Positions 25,160 through 34,061 of a stretch of DNA of 64,000 nucleotides are shown in pieces; positions within the stretch are counted from its first letter, which is position 1, and every line of letters begins with the position of its first letter. Source of the stretch: LMUY01 sp965199105 (lineage in GTDB: Bacteria; Pseudomonadota; Alphaproteobacteria; Acetobacterales; Acetobacteraceae). Where the stretch lies: NCBI GenBank assembly GCA_965199105.1, contig CBDAQO010000002.1, forward strand, positions 310,001 through 374,000. Direction: 5' to 3'. The notes beneath the pieces are model-generated. The model did no database searches, was not told where the DNA came from, and saw nothing but the letters and a program-made list of their open reading frames with translations. The position numbers were made by a program, and so were the translations under genes.

Positions 25160-25654
25160 ATGGGCGTGGCCGACGCATCCTATGACCTGGCCGACGCGTG
25201 TGACGCGGTGGCGGACGGCATGACCCAGGCGCGCAACGGGGCGGCCTGGCGCGAGACCGCGGCGGAGGCGGCGACGCTGACCCGCCTGGTCGCCGACCTG
25301 CGCACCCAGGCCGACAACGCGCGCACGGCGGGCGTGGCCGCAAGCCTGCAGGACGCGACCGGCGCGCTGGCCGCGATCACCCTGGCGGCGGCCGCGGCCA
25401 AGGCTGCGACGCGGCGGCTGCAACTCGCCGCGCAACTGATCACGCTGGCCGGTGCGCTGCTGTCGCTGGCGGCCGCGGCGGCGATGGGCAACCTGGGCCA
25501 GATCACCCAAAACGCCGAGGCGGTGCTGGCGGAACTGGCGGCGCTGGTCACCGGGTCCCCTGCCCCGGCGCATCCAGCGGCGGAGCCTGCCGAACCGGCT
25601 GCCGCGCCCCACCGCGTGGCTCAGGTGGGCAGGAAGTCGGCCACCGAGAAGTAG
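25160..25654 (+). CDS. Ala-rich helical protein of unknown function
   Basis: 164 residues, nearly all Ala, Thr, Leu and Asp, with a likely helical bundle and a hydrophobic segment around residues 95-115 (QLITLAGALLSLAAAAAMG) that might be a membrane helix. Ends Pro/Ala-rich. ATG 25160 is preceded by AAGGGGG. Its 3' end runs 34 bases into the converging cysK gene. No recognised family; probably partner of the upstream lipoprotein. Confidence 0.6.
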   Translation: MGVADASYDLADACDAVADGMTQARNGAAWRETAAEAATLTRLVADLRTQADNARTAGVAASLQDATGALAAITLAAAAAKAATRRLQLAAQLITLAGALLSLAAAAAMGNLGQITQNAEAVLAELAALVTGSPAPAHPAAEPAEPAAAPHRVAQVGRKSATEK

Positions 25655-26535
25655 CGCTCGCCCGTGTCGTAGTTGAAGCCGAGCACGCGGGCGCCGGGCG
25701 CGAGCTCGGGCAGCTTGGCGGCGATGGCGGCCAGGGTCGCGCCGGAGGATATGCCCACCAGCAGCCCCTCCTCGCGGGCGGAGCGGCGGGCGAACTCACG
25801 CGCAGCCTCCGCGTCCACCTGGATCACCCCGTCCAGCAGGTCGGTATGCAGGTTGGCGGGGATGAACCCGGCGCCGATGCCCTGGATCGGGTGCGGTGCA
25901 GGCGCGCCGCCGGAGATCACCGGCGAGGCGGACGGTTCCACCGCAAACACCTTCAGGCCGGGCCAGCGCGGCTTGAGCACCTGGGCGCAGGCGGTGACGT
26001 GCCCGCCGGTGCCCACGCCGGTGATGATGGCGTCGATCCCGTCGGGAAAGTCGGCCAGGATTTCCTCGGCCGTGGTGCGGACATGGACGGCGATATTGGC
26101 CGGGTTCTCGAATTGCTGCGGCATCCAGGCGCCGGGGGTCTCCGCCACCAGGGCCAGCGCCCGGCTGATGGCAGCCTTCATGCCGCCCTCGCGCGGCGTG
26201 AGTTCGAACGTGGCACCGTAGGCCAGCATGAGGCGCCGGCGCTCCACCGACATCGATTCCGGCATGACTAGGACGATCTTGTAGCCCTTGACCGCGGCGA
26301 CCATCGCCAGGCCCACGCCGGTGTTGCCGGAGGTGGGCTCGATGATGGTGCCGCCGGGTCGCAGCCGGCCGTCCGCCTCCGCCGCCTCCACCATGGCCAG
26401 CGCGATGCGATCCTTCACCGAGCCGCCCGGGTTGCTGCGTTCCGATTTCACCCAGACCTCGGCGTCAGGGAACATGCGGCTGAAGCGGATGTGCGGCGTG
26501 CTGCCGATGGTTTGGAGGACGCTGTCGGCTTTCAT
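25621..26535 (-). CDS. cysK: Cysteine synthase A (O-acetylserine sulfhydrylase)
   Basis: PLP enzyme joining sulfide and O-acetylserine to make cysteine. 304 residues. The PLP lysine is in NPGGSVKDR (about residues 37-45), with the substrate loop PTSGNTG, the phosphate-binding loop GVGTGGH, and SSGAT near the C-terminus. The longer reading frame upstream is not family-like, so the ATG at 26535 is used. The converging neighbour overlaps by 34 bases. Confidence 0.95.
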   Translation of the reverse strand: MKADSVLQTIGSTPHIRFSRMFPDAEVWVKSERSNPGGSVKDRIALAMVEAAEADGRLRPGGTIIEPTSGNTGVGLAMVAAVKGYKIVLVMPESMSVERRRLMLAYGATFELTPREGGMKAAISRALALVAETPGAWMPQQFENPANIAVHVRTTAEEILADFPDGIDAIITGVGTGGHVTACAQVLKPRWPGLKVFAVEPSASPVISGGAPAPHPIQGIGAGFIPANLHTDLLDGVIQVDAEAAREFARRSAREEGLLVGISSGATLAAIAAKLPELAPGARVLGFNYDTGERYFSVADFLPT

Positions 26536-26694
26536 GGCGTCGTGTCCCGTAAGAGGGCTGCCCGTGGCAGGGCGCGCGCGAGGGGCGTCACCGTATCGCT
26601 GCGGCCGCCCACCTGTCCAGGTTGGCGCCGGTTTGGACGCTTCTATTTGCTCCGAACATGCTTTAACGAGCCTCATCATCGGCGGAGAAGAGAC

Positions 26695-27540
26695 ATGAAG
26701 CTATTGCGCGTTGGCCCGGTTGGCGCCGAGAAGCCAGCGATGCTGGACAGCGACGGCACCCTGCGGGACCTGTCCGGCCACGTGCCCGACATCGACGGTG
26801 CCGCGCTGTCCCCGGCTGGGTTGGCCAAGCTGGCCGCCATCGACCCGGCCAGCCTGCCCGCCCTCGGGTCGGACCTGCGGATCGGCGCCTGCGTGGCCCG
26901 GCCGCTGAATTACGTGTGCATCGGCCTTAACTACGCCGACCACGCGGCCGAGGCCGGCATGCCGCTGCCGAAGGAGCCGATCGTGTTCCTGAAGTCGCTC
27001 GGCGCCTATTGCGGCCCCTATGACGACGTGCTGATCCCGCGCGGCTCGGCCAAGACCGACTGGGAAGTGGAATTGGGCATCGTCATCGGCACCAAGGCCT
27101 CCTACGTGCCGGAGCACGAGGCAATGGACCACGTCGCCGGCTACTGCGTGATCAACGACGTGAGCGAGCGGGAATACCAGATCGAGCGCGGCGGCACCTG
27201 GGACAAGGGCAAGAGCTGCGACACGTTCGGCCCCACCGGCCCCTGGATGGTGACGACCGACGAAATCCCCGACCCGCAGGCCTTGGCGTTGTGGTGCGAC
27301 GTGGACGGCAAGCGCATGCAGGACGGCACCACCTCCACCATGGTGTTCGGCGTGCGCAAGCTGGTGAGCTACGTCAGCCACTTCATCACGCTGCACCCGG
27401 GCGACCTGATCGCGACCGGCACGCCCCCCGGCGTGGGGCTGGGCAAGAAGCCGGAGCCGATATTCCTGCGCGCCGGCCAGATCATGCAGGCCGGCGTGGA
27501 AGGCTTGGGCGAGCAACGCCAGCGCATGGTCCAGGCCTAA
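26695..27540 (+). CDS. Fumarylacetoacetate hydrolase family protein
   Basis: 281 residues. The N-terminal domain (MKLLRVGPVGAEKPAML...) and the C-terminal catalytic domain are as in 2,4-diketo-3-deoxy-L-fuconate hydrolases and ureidoglycolate-lyase-like proteins. The metal-binding motifs are GLNYADHAAE, EVELGIVIG (two Glu) and DVSERE, with GTPPGVG near the end. It probably cleaves or hydrates a diketo acid from sugar or aromatic breakdown; the exact substrate cannot be told. GGAGAAGAG just upstream is a good ribosome site for ATG 26695. Confidence 0.88.
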   Translation: MKLLRVGPVGAEKPAMLDSDGTLRDLSGHVPDIDGAALSPAGLAKLAAIDPASLPALGSDLRIGACVARPLNYVCIGLNYADHAAEAGMPLPKEPIVFLKSLGAYCGPYDDVLIPRGSAKTDWEVELGIVIGTKASYVPEHEAMDHVAGYCVINDVSEREYQIERGGTWDKGKSCDTFGPTGPWMVTTDEIPDPQALALWCDVDGKRMQDGTTSTMVFGVRKLVSYVSHFITLHPGDLIATGTPPGVGLGKKPEPIFLRAGQIMQAGVEGLGEQRQRMVQA

Positions 27541-27552
27541 CCCAGCCGCTTA

Positions 27553-27583
27553 AAAGCCCTCTCCCAGAGGGAGAGGGAGAGAG
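27553..27583. repeat. CTCTCCC/GGGAGAG palindromic repeat
   Basis: AAAGCCCTCTCCCAGAGGGAG and the following GAGGG form a stem between two converging genes (FAH-family hydrolase ending 27540 and prpB ending 27598). It could serve as a two-way terminator. Shorter than the other copies and lacking the CCCCTCAC outer arm. Confidence 0.7.
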
Positions 27584-27597
27584 CGGCGGCCGCCGGG

Positions 27598-28524
27598 TCA
27601 GTGGTCGGTTTGCGGCATGCCCACCGGCACCACCGTCTGAACGATGGAGGAGTCGAGCGCCTCGTAGCCGGCGTAGTCGATGGTGGCATACAGCTCCTTG
27701 CGCGTCTGCATGCGGTCGATCATGCGTTGCGCGCCGCCATGCTCGCGGATGGAGGCGTATAGCTCCTCCTGCGCGCGGGCGGCCACGCGCAGGCTGCTCA
27801 CCGGCCAGATCACCATCTGGTAGCCCAGGTCGCGGAACTCCTCGGCGGTGAAGAACGGCGTGCGGCCGAACTCGGTCATGTTGGCCAGCAACGGCACACC
27901 GGGCATGCGCTCGGCAAAGGCGCGGAACATCTCGGCGGAGTGCAGCGCTTCGGGGAAGATCGCGTCCGCGCCGGCCTGGATATACATCTGTGCCCGCGCC
28001 ACCGCGCCGTCGAGGCCCTCGCTGGCCGCCGCGTCGGTGCGGGCGATGATGTAGAGGTGGCGGCGGGCGCGGGCGCACGCGGCCACCTTGGTCGCCATGT
28101 CGTGCGCGCTGGCGAGCTTCTTGTCGTTCAGGTGGCCGCACTTCTTGGGGAGGATCTGGTCCTCGATGTGCACCGCGGCCGCCCCGGCATCCTCGAAGGC
28201 GCGCACCATGGCCATGCAGTTCAGCGCCTCGCCGTAGCCCGTGTCACCGTCCACCAGCACCGGAAGCTGGCTGGCGCGGCTGACCTGGCGGACGAAGAAG
28301 CAGACCTCCTCCACCGTGATCACGCCGAGGTCGGGTAGGCCCATCGAGGCGGTCATCGCCGCGCCGGACAGGTAGACCGCGGGGAAGCCGGCCTGCTTGG
28401 CCTGCAGCGAGGCCAGCCCGTTATGCGCCCCCGGGATGGGCAGGATGCCGCCCGCCTTCACCAGGGCGCGGAAACGGTGGCCGGCGGGCTCGGCCGGGAG
28501 GTCGCCGCCCACGAGGTAGGTCAC
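27598..28524 (-). CDS. prpB: 2-Methylisocitrate lyase (PrpB)
   Basis: Splits 2-methylisocitrate to pyruvate and succinate in the methylcitrate cycle for propionate. 308 residues of the isocitrate lyase/PEP mutase fold. Catalytic loop KKCGH is at 127-131 (C129), the metal region is VDGDTGYGE (91-99), and IARTDA follows. Starts at GTG 28524, overlapping the prpC stop by 4 bases. No prpD or acnD is in the window. Confidence 0.92.
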   Translation of the reverse strand: MTYLVGGDLPAEPAGHRFRALVKAGGILPIPGAHNGLASLQAKQAGFPAVYLSGAAMTASMGLPDLGVITVEEVCFFVRQVSRASQLPVLVDGDTGYGEALNCMAMVRAFEDAGAAAVHIEDQILPKKCGHLNDKKLASAHDMATKVAACARARRHLYIIARTDAAASEGLDGAVARAQMYIQAGADAIFPEALHSAEMFRAFAERMPGVPLLANMTEFGRTPFFTAEEFRDLGYQMVIWPVSSLRVAARAQEELYASIREHGGAQRMIDRMQTRKELYATIDYAGYEALDSSIVQTVVPVGMPQTDH

Positions 28525-29675
28525 GCGCGTTGCTCCAGCTTCACGAAGGCCTGGTTTTCCGGCCCGTTATAGTTGGCGCTGGGGCGGATGATCTTGCCGT
28601 CCACGCGCTGCTCCATGACGTGCGCCGCCCAGCCCGAGGTGCGCGCGATGACGAAGAGCGGGGTGAACATCGCGGTGGGCACCCGCATCTGGCGGTAGCT
28701 GACGGCGCTGAACCAGTCGAGGTTGGCGAACATCCGCTTGGTCTCGGCCATCACCCGCTCGATGCGATCGGCCACCTCGAACAGCGTCGTGCTGCCCGCC
28801 TCCTGCGACAGGCGCTGCGCCACGCCCTTGATGACGACGTTACGCGGGTCCGACACGGTGTAGACCGGGTGGCCGAAGCCGATCACCACCTCACGCGCCT
28901 CGACCCGGCGGCGGATGTCGGCCTCCGCCTCGTCCGGGCTGGCGTAACGGGTCTGCACCTCGAGCGCCACCTCGTTGGCCCCGCCATGCTTGGGGCCGCG
29001 CAGGGCGCCGATACCGGCGGTGATGGCGCTGTGCATGTCCGACCCGGTGCCCGCCACCACGCGGCAGGTGAAGGTGCTGGCGTTGAATTCATGCTCGGCA
29101 TAGAGGTTGAGCGAGGTGTGCATCGCGCGCACCCAACTGGCCGGCGGCGGCGCGCCATGCAGCAGGTGCAGGAAGTGCGCGGCGATGCTGTCGTCGTCGG
29201 TGTCCACCTCGATGCGGCGGCCGTTGCGCGACCAGTGCCACCAATACAGCAGCGCGGAGCCGAGGCAGGCCATCAGCGCGTCGGCGGTGTCGCGCGCGCC
29301 GGGCGGGTTGTGGTCGGGCGCCTCGGGCAGCACGCAGCCGAGCACGCTGACGGCGGTGCGCATCACGTCCATCGGGTGCGCCGCGGCGGGCAGCGCCTCA
29401 AGCGCGGTGCGCAACGGGCCGGGCAGGCCCCGCAGGGCGCGCAGCTTGGCCCGGTAGGCAGCCAGTTCCGCCACGGTGGGGAAGTGACCGTGCACCAGCA
29501 GGTGGGCGATCTCCTCGAACTCGCACTGCTCGGCGATCTCGAGGATGTCGAAGCCGCGGTAGTGCAGGTCGTTGCCGGTGCGCCCCACCGTGCACAGCGC
29601 GGTGTTGCCAGCCGGCACGCCGGAGAGGGCGACGGACTTCTTGGGCTTGGGCCCGGGCGGTGTCACTTCGTTCAT
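28521..29675 (-). CDS. prpC: 2-Methylcitrate synthase (PrpC)
   Basis: Citrate synthase fold, 384 residues; condenses propionyl-CoA and oxaloacetate. SVALSGVPAGNTALCTVGRTGNDLHYRG at the N-terminus (shown in part) is typical of PrpC, not of the main citrate synthase. Catalytic residues lie in GPKHGGAN and GFGHPVYT, and in the late AHVMEQR. ATG 29675 with GGGAG upstream is preferred over the TTG 16 codons earlier. Co-transcribed with prpB and divergent from the regulator. Confidence 0.94.
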   Translation of the reverse strand: MNEVTPPGPKPKKSVALSGVPAGNTALCTVGRTGNDLHYRGFDILEIAEQCEFEEIAHLLVHGHFPTVAELAAYRAKLRALRGLPGPLRTALEALPAAAHPMDVMRTAVSVLGCVLPEAPDHNPPGARDTADALMACLGSALLYWWHWSRNGRRIEVDTDDDSIAAHFLHLLHGAPPPASWVRAMHTSLNLYAEHEFNASTFTCRVVAGTGSDMHSAITAGIGALRGPKHGGANEVALEVQTRYASPDEAEADIRRRVEAREVVIGFGHPVYTVSDPRNVVIKGVAQRLSQEAGSTTLFEVADRIERVMAETKRMFANLDWFSAVSYRQMRVPTAMFTPLFVIARTSGWAAHVMEQRVDGKIIRPSANYNGPENQAFVKLEQRA

Positions 29676-29750
29676 CAGCGTCGCTCCCTCGCGGATAGCA
29701 CTATGTTCGGCTAATCTTGCCATTCAGTGGTGATCTTGTCAGGCGACGGG

Positions 29751-29772
29751 TTGCGCAAACGTGCCAATGGCA
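29751..29772. promoter_or_regulatory. Candidate operator between prpC and its regulator
   Basis: TTGCGCAA (29751-29758) is a perfect 8-bp palindrome and TGCCAATGGCA (29762-29772) is a second one with 5-bp arms. Both lie in the 132-base gap between the divergent prpC and ScfR/RamB-type regulator genes. RamB-family regulators are known to bind TTTGCAAA-like sites, which resemble the first palindrome. Confidence 0.45.
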
Positions 29773-29807
29773 AGGAGAGCGGTTGTGAAATCTGTTAAGG
29801 CGGGCTG

Positions 29808-31238
29808 ATGCACCCGCGACGGGACTCCAAGGTGTTCGCCGGCGACCGGCTGCGGCGGCTGCGCGACGGGCGGGGCATGGGGCAAGGCGCGCTGGCCCGC
29901 GCCGTGGGGGTGTCGCCGAGCTACCTGAGCCAGATCGAGGCGGATTTGCGCCCCATTCCAGCCGCCTTGCGCCGCCGCATTGCCGCGGTGTTCGGCGTGG
30001 CGGACAGCCATTTCGCCGCCGACGGGGACGAACGGCTGGCCGCCAGCCTGCTCGAGGCCACAGCGGACCCGGTGTTCGGCCAGGGTGCCGTCTCGCCCGA
30101 GGAGGCGCGGGCCTGCGTGCGCGCCGCCCCGCAGGCCGCCGAGCGCTTCATCACGCTCTACCGCGCCTATGTGGCGCTGGACGAGCAGATGCAGACCCGG
30201 CGCGAGCCGCACGCCGGGCCGGACGCGGTGACGCCGCATTTCGGCTACGACGAGGTGCGCGACTGGGTGCAGTCGCACAACAACCATTTCGACGGGCTCG
30301 ACCACGCCGCCGAACGCCTCGCCGAAGCGGGCGGCTTCACCGGGCCGACGCTGCGGGAGGACCTGGCGCGTTGCCTGCGCGACCGCCACGGCATCACGGT
30401 GGTGGACACGCCGGCGCTGCTGGCCCAGGGCACGGTGTGGCGGCTGCAGCGCGGGTCCCGCACGCTGCTGCTGGCGGAGGAGGCGGCGGTTTCCAGCCAA
30501 GTGTTCTGGATGGCGCATGTGGTGGGGCTGCTCGAGCAGCGCGGCGCCATCGCGGCGCTGGTGCGCGGGTCCGGCCTGTCGAGCCCGGTGGCGCGGGCCT
30601 TGGCGCGGGTGGGCCTGGGCAACTACTTCGCCGGCGCGGTGATGATGCCCTATGGCCGCTTCCTGCGGGAGGCGCAGGCGCTGCGCTACGACGTCGAGCG
30701 GCTGCAGAGCCGGTTCGGTGCCAGTTTCGAGCAGGTCTGCCACCGGCTCAGCACCATGCAGCGGCCGAGCGCGCCCGGCATCCCGTTCTACCTGGTCAAG
30801 ACCGACATCGCGGGCAACGTGCTGAAGCGAAGCAGCGCCACGCGGTTCAAGTTCGCCCGCTTCGGCGGCCCCTGCCCGCTGTGGAACGTCTACCGCACCT
30901 TCGCCCAGCCGGGCCGGCTGCTGGTGCAGGTGGCGCAGACGCCGGACGGGGTGTCCTACCTTAACATCGCCCGCACGGTGGGGCGCGATGGCGGCGCCTA
31001 TCTCAGCCGGCCGCGCAACGTGGCGGTGGTGATCGGCTGCGAGACTGGCTACGCGGCGCAGACGGTGTATGCCGCCGGGCTCGACCTGCGCGACGCCAGC
31101 ATCGCCGAGCCGATCGGCCCGGGCTGCCGTGCCTGCGAGCGCAGCGACTGCCGCCATCGCGCGGTGCCCCCGGTCAGCCAGGCGCTGGACGTGGGCACGG
31201 TGGAGCGGGGAGTGGTGCCGTATCGCATCCGGGCGTGA
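29808..31238 (+). CDS. Short-chain fatty acyl regulator, RamB/PrpR type (XRE-HTH + ImmA/IrrE-like)
   Basis: 476 residues. An XRE helix-turn-helix spans about residues 10-65 (LRRLRDGRGMGQGALARAVG, SPSYLSQIEAD). A middle IrrE/ImmA-like domain covers about 170-290. A C-terminal ScfRs domain carries four cysteines (CETGYAAQT and the later CRACERSDC), as in acyl-CoA-sensing regulators of the glyoxylate and methylcitrate pathways. Divergent from prpCB, so it most likely controls propionate use, sensing an acyl-CoA. Its last 65 bases overlap the converging CobW gene. Confidence 0.9.
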   Translation: MHPRRDSKVFAGDRLRRLRDGRGMGQGALARAVGVSPSYLSQIEADLRPIPAALRRRIAAVFGVADSHFAADGDERLAASLLEATADPVFGQGAVSPEEARACVRAAPQAAERFITLYRAYVALDEQMQTRREPHAGPDAVTPHFGYDEVRDWVQSHNNHFDGLDHAAERLAEAGGFTGPTLREDLARCLRDRHGITVVDTPALLAQGTVWRLQRGSRTLLLAEEAAVSSQVFWMAHVVGLLEQRGAIAALVRGSGLSSPVARALARVGLGNYFAGAVMMPYGRFLREAQALRYDVERLQSRFGASFEQVCHRLSTMQRPSAPGIPFYLVKTDIAGNVLKRSSATRFKFARFGGPCPLWNVYRTFAQPGRLLVQVAQTPDGVSYLNIARTVGRDGGAYLSRPRNVAVVIGCETGYAAQTVYAAGLDLRDASIAEPIGPGCRACERSDCRHRAVPPVSQALDVGTVERGVVPYRIRA

Positions 31239-32136
31239 CGGCAGGAGTGAGGATGGTGCCCGCGAACAGCGTCTCGAGCGCGCCGGGCGGGGGCAGCGCC
31301 GCGGTGCCGATGAGGACGATGGCGGGAGGCGTGGCAGACGCGGCGGGCGTGAGGGACCAGCGGCGCCCGGCGAGCTGGAGCACGTGCGGCGCCTGCGCCG
31401 GGCCGAGGCGGCAGACGCCCTTGGCGCGCAACACCGCGCTGGGCAGCCCGTCCAGCACGGCGCCGAGCCGGGCGCGGTCGAGCGAGGCGGGCGGGCGCCA
31501 GCTCCAGCTTTGGAACGCGGCCCAGGGCGGGTCGGCCAGGAAGCGGCTGGCGGGCGGCGCCGGCAGGTCGCCTCCCAACACAAAGTCCGGCAGGGCGCCG
31601 CCAGCCATTTCGAACACCCGCGCGTCCGGCCGCAGACGCTGCACGGCGGCGGAGGTGGCGGCGCGCCGGGCCGGGCTGGCGAGGTCGCATTTGGTGATCG
31701 CCACCAGGTCGGCGCGGGCCAGTTGGCGCTCCAGCGTGTCCGCGAGCCAGGGGTCGGCCAAATGCTCGAGGAACGCGGTGGCGTCCACCAGCACCGGCAC
31801 CGCCTCGAGCAGCACGCCGGGTTCGAGCTTGGCAAGCTGCGCCACCCGCCACGGGTCCGAAACGCCGCTGGCCTCGACCACGATGCGGGCGGGCTGCCGC
31901 GCCAGCAGCCGGGCCAGGCTGTCGCCCAGGTCGGGGCCGATGGAGCAGCAGACGCAGCCGTTGCTGAGCGCCACCAGGTCCCCCTCCTGCGCCTCGATCA
32001 ATCCGGCGTCGACGTTGATGGCGCCGAAATCGTTGACCAGGACGCCGACGCGGGCTTGGGCATGGCGGAGCAGGTGGTTGAGCGCGGTGGTTTTCCCCGC
32101 CCCAAGGAAGCCGCCCAGGATCGTGGTCGGGATCAA
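31174..32136 (-). CDS. CobW/COG0523 family GTPase (metal chaperone-like)
   Basis: 320 residues. Walker A GGFLGAGKTT at 8-17, the family metal-binding motif CVCC (C61, C63, C64), ASGVSDP, and TKCD as the guanine-specificity motif. COG0523 proteins insert or deliver Zn, Co or other metals. The C-terminal CobW_C domain is short and ends in a Pro-rich tail that overlaps the regulator gene on the other strand. The start is TTG at 32136, directly before the P-loop strand. The natural partner is unknown. Confidence 0.87.
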   Translation of the reverse strand: MIPTTILGGFLGAGKTTALNHLLRHAQARVGVLVNDFGAINVDAGLIEAQEGDLVALSNGCVCCSIGPDLGDSLARLLARQPARIVVEASGVSDPWRVAQLAKLEPGVLLEAVPVLVDATAFLEHLADPWLADTLERQLARADLVAITKCDLASPARRAATSAAVQRLRPDARVFEMAGGALPDFVLGGDLPAPPASRFLADPPWAAFQSWSWRPPASLDRARLGAVLDGLPSAVLRAKGVCRLGPAQAPHVLQLAGRRWSLTPAASATPPAIVLIGTAALPPPGALETLFAGTILTPAVTPGCDTAPLPAPPCPRPAPG

Positions 32137-32151
32137 CTGACTAATCCCACA

Positions 32152-32235
32152 AAAAGCCCTCTCCCCTGGGAGAGGGTTGGGTGAGGGGTTGCCGCGCCCT
32201 CACCCCGGCCCTCTCCCGCTGGCGGGAGAGGGAGC
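32152..32235. repeat. Double CTCTCCC/GGGAGAG palindromic repeat
   Basis: Two hairpins in tandem: CCCTCTCCCCTGGGAGAGGG (32158-32177) and CCTCTCCCGCTGGCGGGAGAGG (32210-32231), joined by GTGAGGGG...CCCTCACC. They lie between cobW and the amidohydrolase on the same strand. The right-hand copy runs into the amidohydrolase and supplies its last dozen codons and stop. Confidence 0.85.
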
Positions 32236-33882
32236 AGACGGAGAAGCCGTCGCGCTGGACTCGAACAGGCGGCCGCCGCGGGCGGTGGCGACCACCCCCA
32301 CCTCGCGCAGGCGGTCAGGCGGGAGCTCCAGCGGGTCTTCCGCCAGCACGGCGAAATCGGCGAACTTGCCCACCTCGATGCTGCCGACCATCGCGTCCAG
32401 CTTGAGGGTGTAGGCCGCGCCGAGCGTGATGGCGTGCAGCGCCTCCGCGACGCCGATGCGCTCGCCGGCGCCGAGCACGCGGCCGGACGCGGTCTGCCGC
32501 ATCACCGCGCACCAGGCGGTGAACAGGGGGGCGAGCGGCGTCACCGGGGCGTCCGAGTGGATCGCGAACGGGATGCCGAGGCGCAGCGCCGTGCCACAGG
32601 CATCCATGCGTTGGGCGCGAGCAAGGCCCATGGTCTGTGCGACGTGCTCGTCCCCCCAGTAGTAGATGTGGTTGGCGAAGAAATTGCAGCATAGCCCGAG
32701 CGCCTTGATACGACGGAACAACGCCGGGTCGGGCATCTGGCAGTGCTGCAGGGTGTGGCGGTGGTCGGGGCGGGGATGCGCGGTGATCGCCCGCTCCAGC
32801 ATCTCGACGGCGGCCTCGCTGGCTTCGTCGCCATTGGTGTGGATGTGCAGTTGGGCGCCGGCGCGGTGATACGCCTCGACGATGGTGCCGAGCTCGCTGG
32901 GCGCCACGTACCACAGCCCGTTGGGCGCGCCGTTGTGGTAGCCGGGCCAGCGCAGCCGGGCGGTGAAGCCCTGGATCGAGCCGTCCACCACCAGCTTGAC
33001 CATGCCGAAGCGCAGCGCGTCCGTGCTCTGCCCGCGCAGCGCGCGCCAACGGGCGATCCCCTCCTCCAGGCTGAACAGCCGGGCGGCCTGGGCCGGGGCG
33101 ATGCGCAACGGGAAGTCCTCCGCAGCGCAGGCGGCCTGGTAGGTGGCGACGGTCTCGTCGGACGCGTCGCTCACCAGGTCGGTGGCGGTGGTGACGCCGG
33201 CGTGCCGGGCCAACTGGCCGAAGCGGGCCAGCGCGTCGGCGTCGAGCCGGCGGGAGAACATGTCCGGCGTGACGGTGCGGCGGATGCGGCCCATCACGTC
33301 GGGGCCGAGCAGCTCGCCGGTGAGCGCGCCGGACGCGTCGCGCACCAGGCCGTCGAGGTCGGTGGCGTCGGTGAGGCCGGCCAGCTCGAGGGCTACGGAG
33401 TTGACGTTCATGATGTGGCCGGACGCGTGGGTGATCACGATCGGGCGGCCCGGCGCCACCGGGTCGAGGTCGGCGCGCACCATGCGGCGGGAGCGGAAGT
33501 AGATCGGGTCGAACCCCCAGGCGCTGAGCGGGCCGCTGCTCTGCGCCGCCAAGTGCTGCAGCCGCGCCACCACCGCCTCGATGCTCTGCAGGCCCGGCAC
33601 GATCTGGCCGTCCGGCGCGCGGCGGTCGAAGTAGCCCAGATAGGGGTCACGCCAGGCGGCACCCTCGTGCAGGTGGCTGTGGCCCTCGACGAAGCCGGGC
33701 AGGATCACGCAGTCGGCGAAGCGGTCGTCCGGCTCGGCCAGGCCGATCCCCGCCATCTCGTCCGGCCCGCCGACCGCCAGGATGCGCCCGTCGCGCACGG
33801 CGACGTGGGTGGCGAACGGGTGCGCCGGGTTCATGGTCATGAACCGCTTGGCGCGGAAGATCCGAGTGGTGGAGGCTGCCAT
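32200..33882 (-). CDS. Amidohydrolase family protein (YtcJ-like)
   Basis: 560 residues. Metal-dependent hydrolase: HxH in FVEGHSHLHE (H68, H70), later HIHTNGDEA, HTLQHCQM and AIHSDAPVTPL, and the final GSIEVGKFADFAVL typical of the YtcJ/LAF3 group. Cytosolic, substrate unknown. The C-terminus ends with about 12 residues (PSAPSPASGRGPG) translated from the palindromic repeat and the stop TGA is part of the repeat, so the gene's original end was probably a few codons earlier. Confidence 0.87.
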   Translation of the reverse strand: MAASTTRIFRAKRFMTMNPAHPFATHVAVRDGRILAVGGPDEMAGIGLAEPDDRFADCVILPGFVEGHSHLHEGAAWRDPYLGYFDRRAPDGQIVPGLQSIEAVVARLQHLAAQSSGPLSAWGFDPIYFRSRRMVRADLDPVAPGRPIVITHASGHIMNVNSVALELAGLTDATDLDGLVRDASGALTGELLGPDVMGRIRRTVTPDMFSRRLDADALARFGQLARHAGVTTATDLVSDASDETVATYQAACAAEDFPLRIAPAQAARLFSLEEGIARWRALRGQSTDALRFGMVKLVVDGSIQGFTARLRWPGYHNGAPNGLWYVAPSELGTIVEAYHRAGAQLHIHTNGDEASEAAVEMLERAITAHPRPDHRHTLQHCQMPDPALFRRIKALGLCCNFFANHIYYWGDEHVAQTMGLARAQRMDACGTALRLGIPFAIHSDAPVTPLAPLFTAWCAVMRQTASGRVLGAGERIGVAEALHAITLGAAYTLKLDAMVGSIEVGKFADFAVLAEDPLELPPDRLREVGVVATARGGRLFESSATASPSAPSPASGRGPG

Positions 33883-33974
33883 CCTGCGCTGTTCCTATAC
33901 TGGCCGCCGTCGGTGGTATCGCCTCCCCTTGCCAGGGTAAAGCGCCCGCACTGCCAGGCCGGCGGGGGCGCCCA

Positions 33975-34003
33975 TTGACACCCATTCCGATCCGACGGAA
34001 GTA
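33975..34003 (+). promoter_or_regulatory. Possible sigma-70 promoter of the MFS gene
   Basis: TTGACA at 33975-33980 is a perfect -35 box, 81 bases before the GTG start of the transporter. With a 17-base spacer the -10 would be GAAGTA, a weak match. Only the -35 is convincing. Confidence 0.3.
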
Positions 34004-34061
34004 GCCGCCGCTCGTCGGGCGCAACGGTCCGGGCGGGCTGTCGTTACGGGGAAATCACAAC

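Noticed and set aside
24185..25612. 475-codon frame opposite the two Ala-rich genes
   Set aside because: I compared it as an alternative to the plus-strand genes. The plus genes have signal/lipobox and ribosome sites, whereas this frame is Arg/Gly-rich without motifs.
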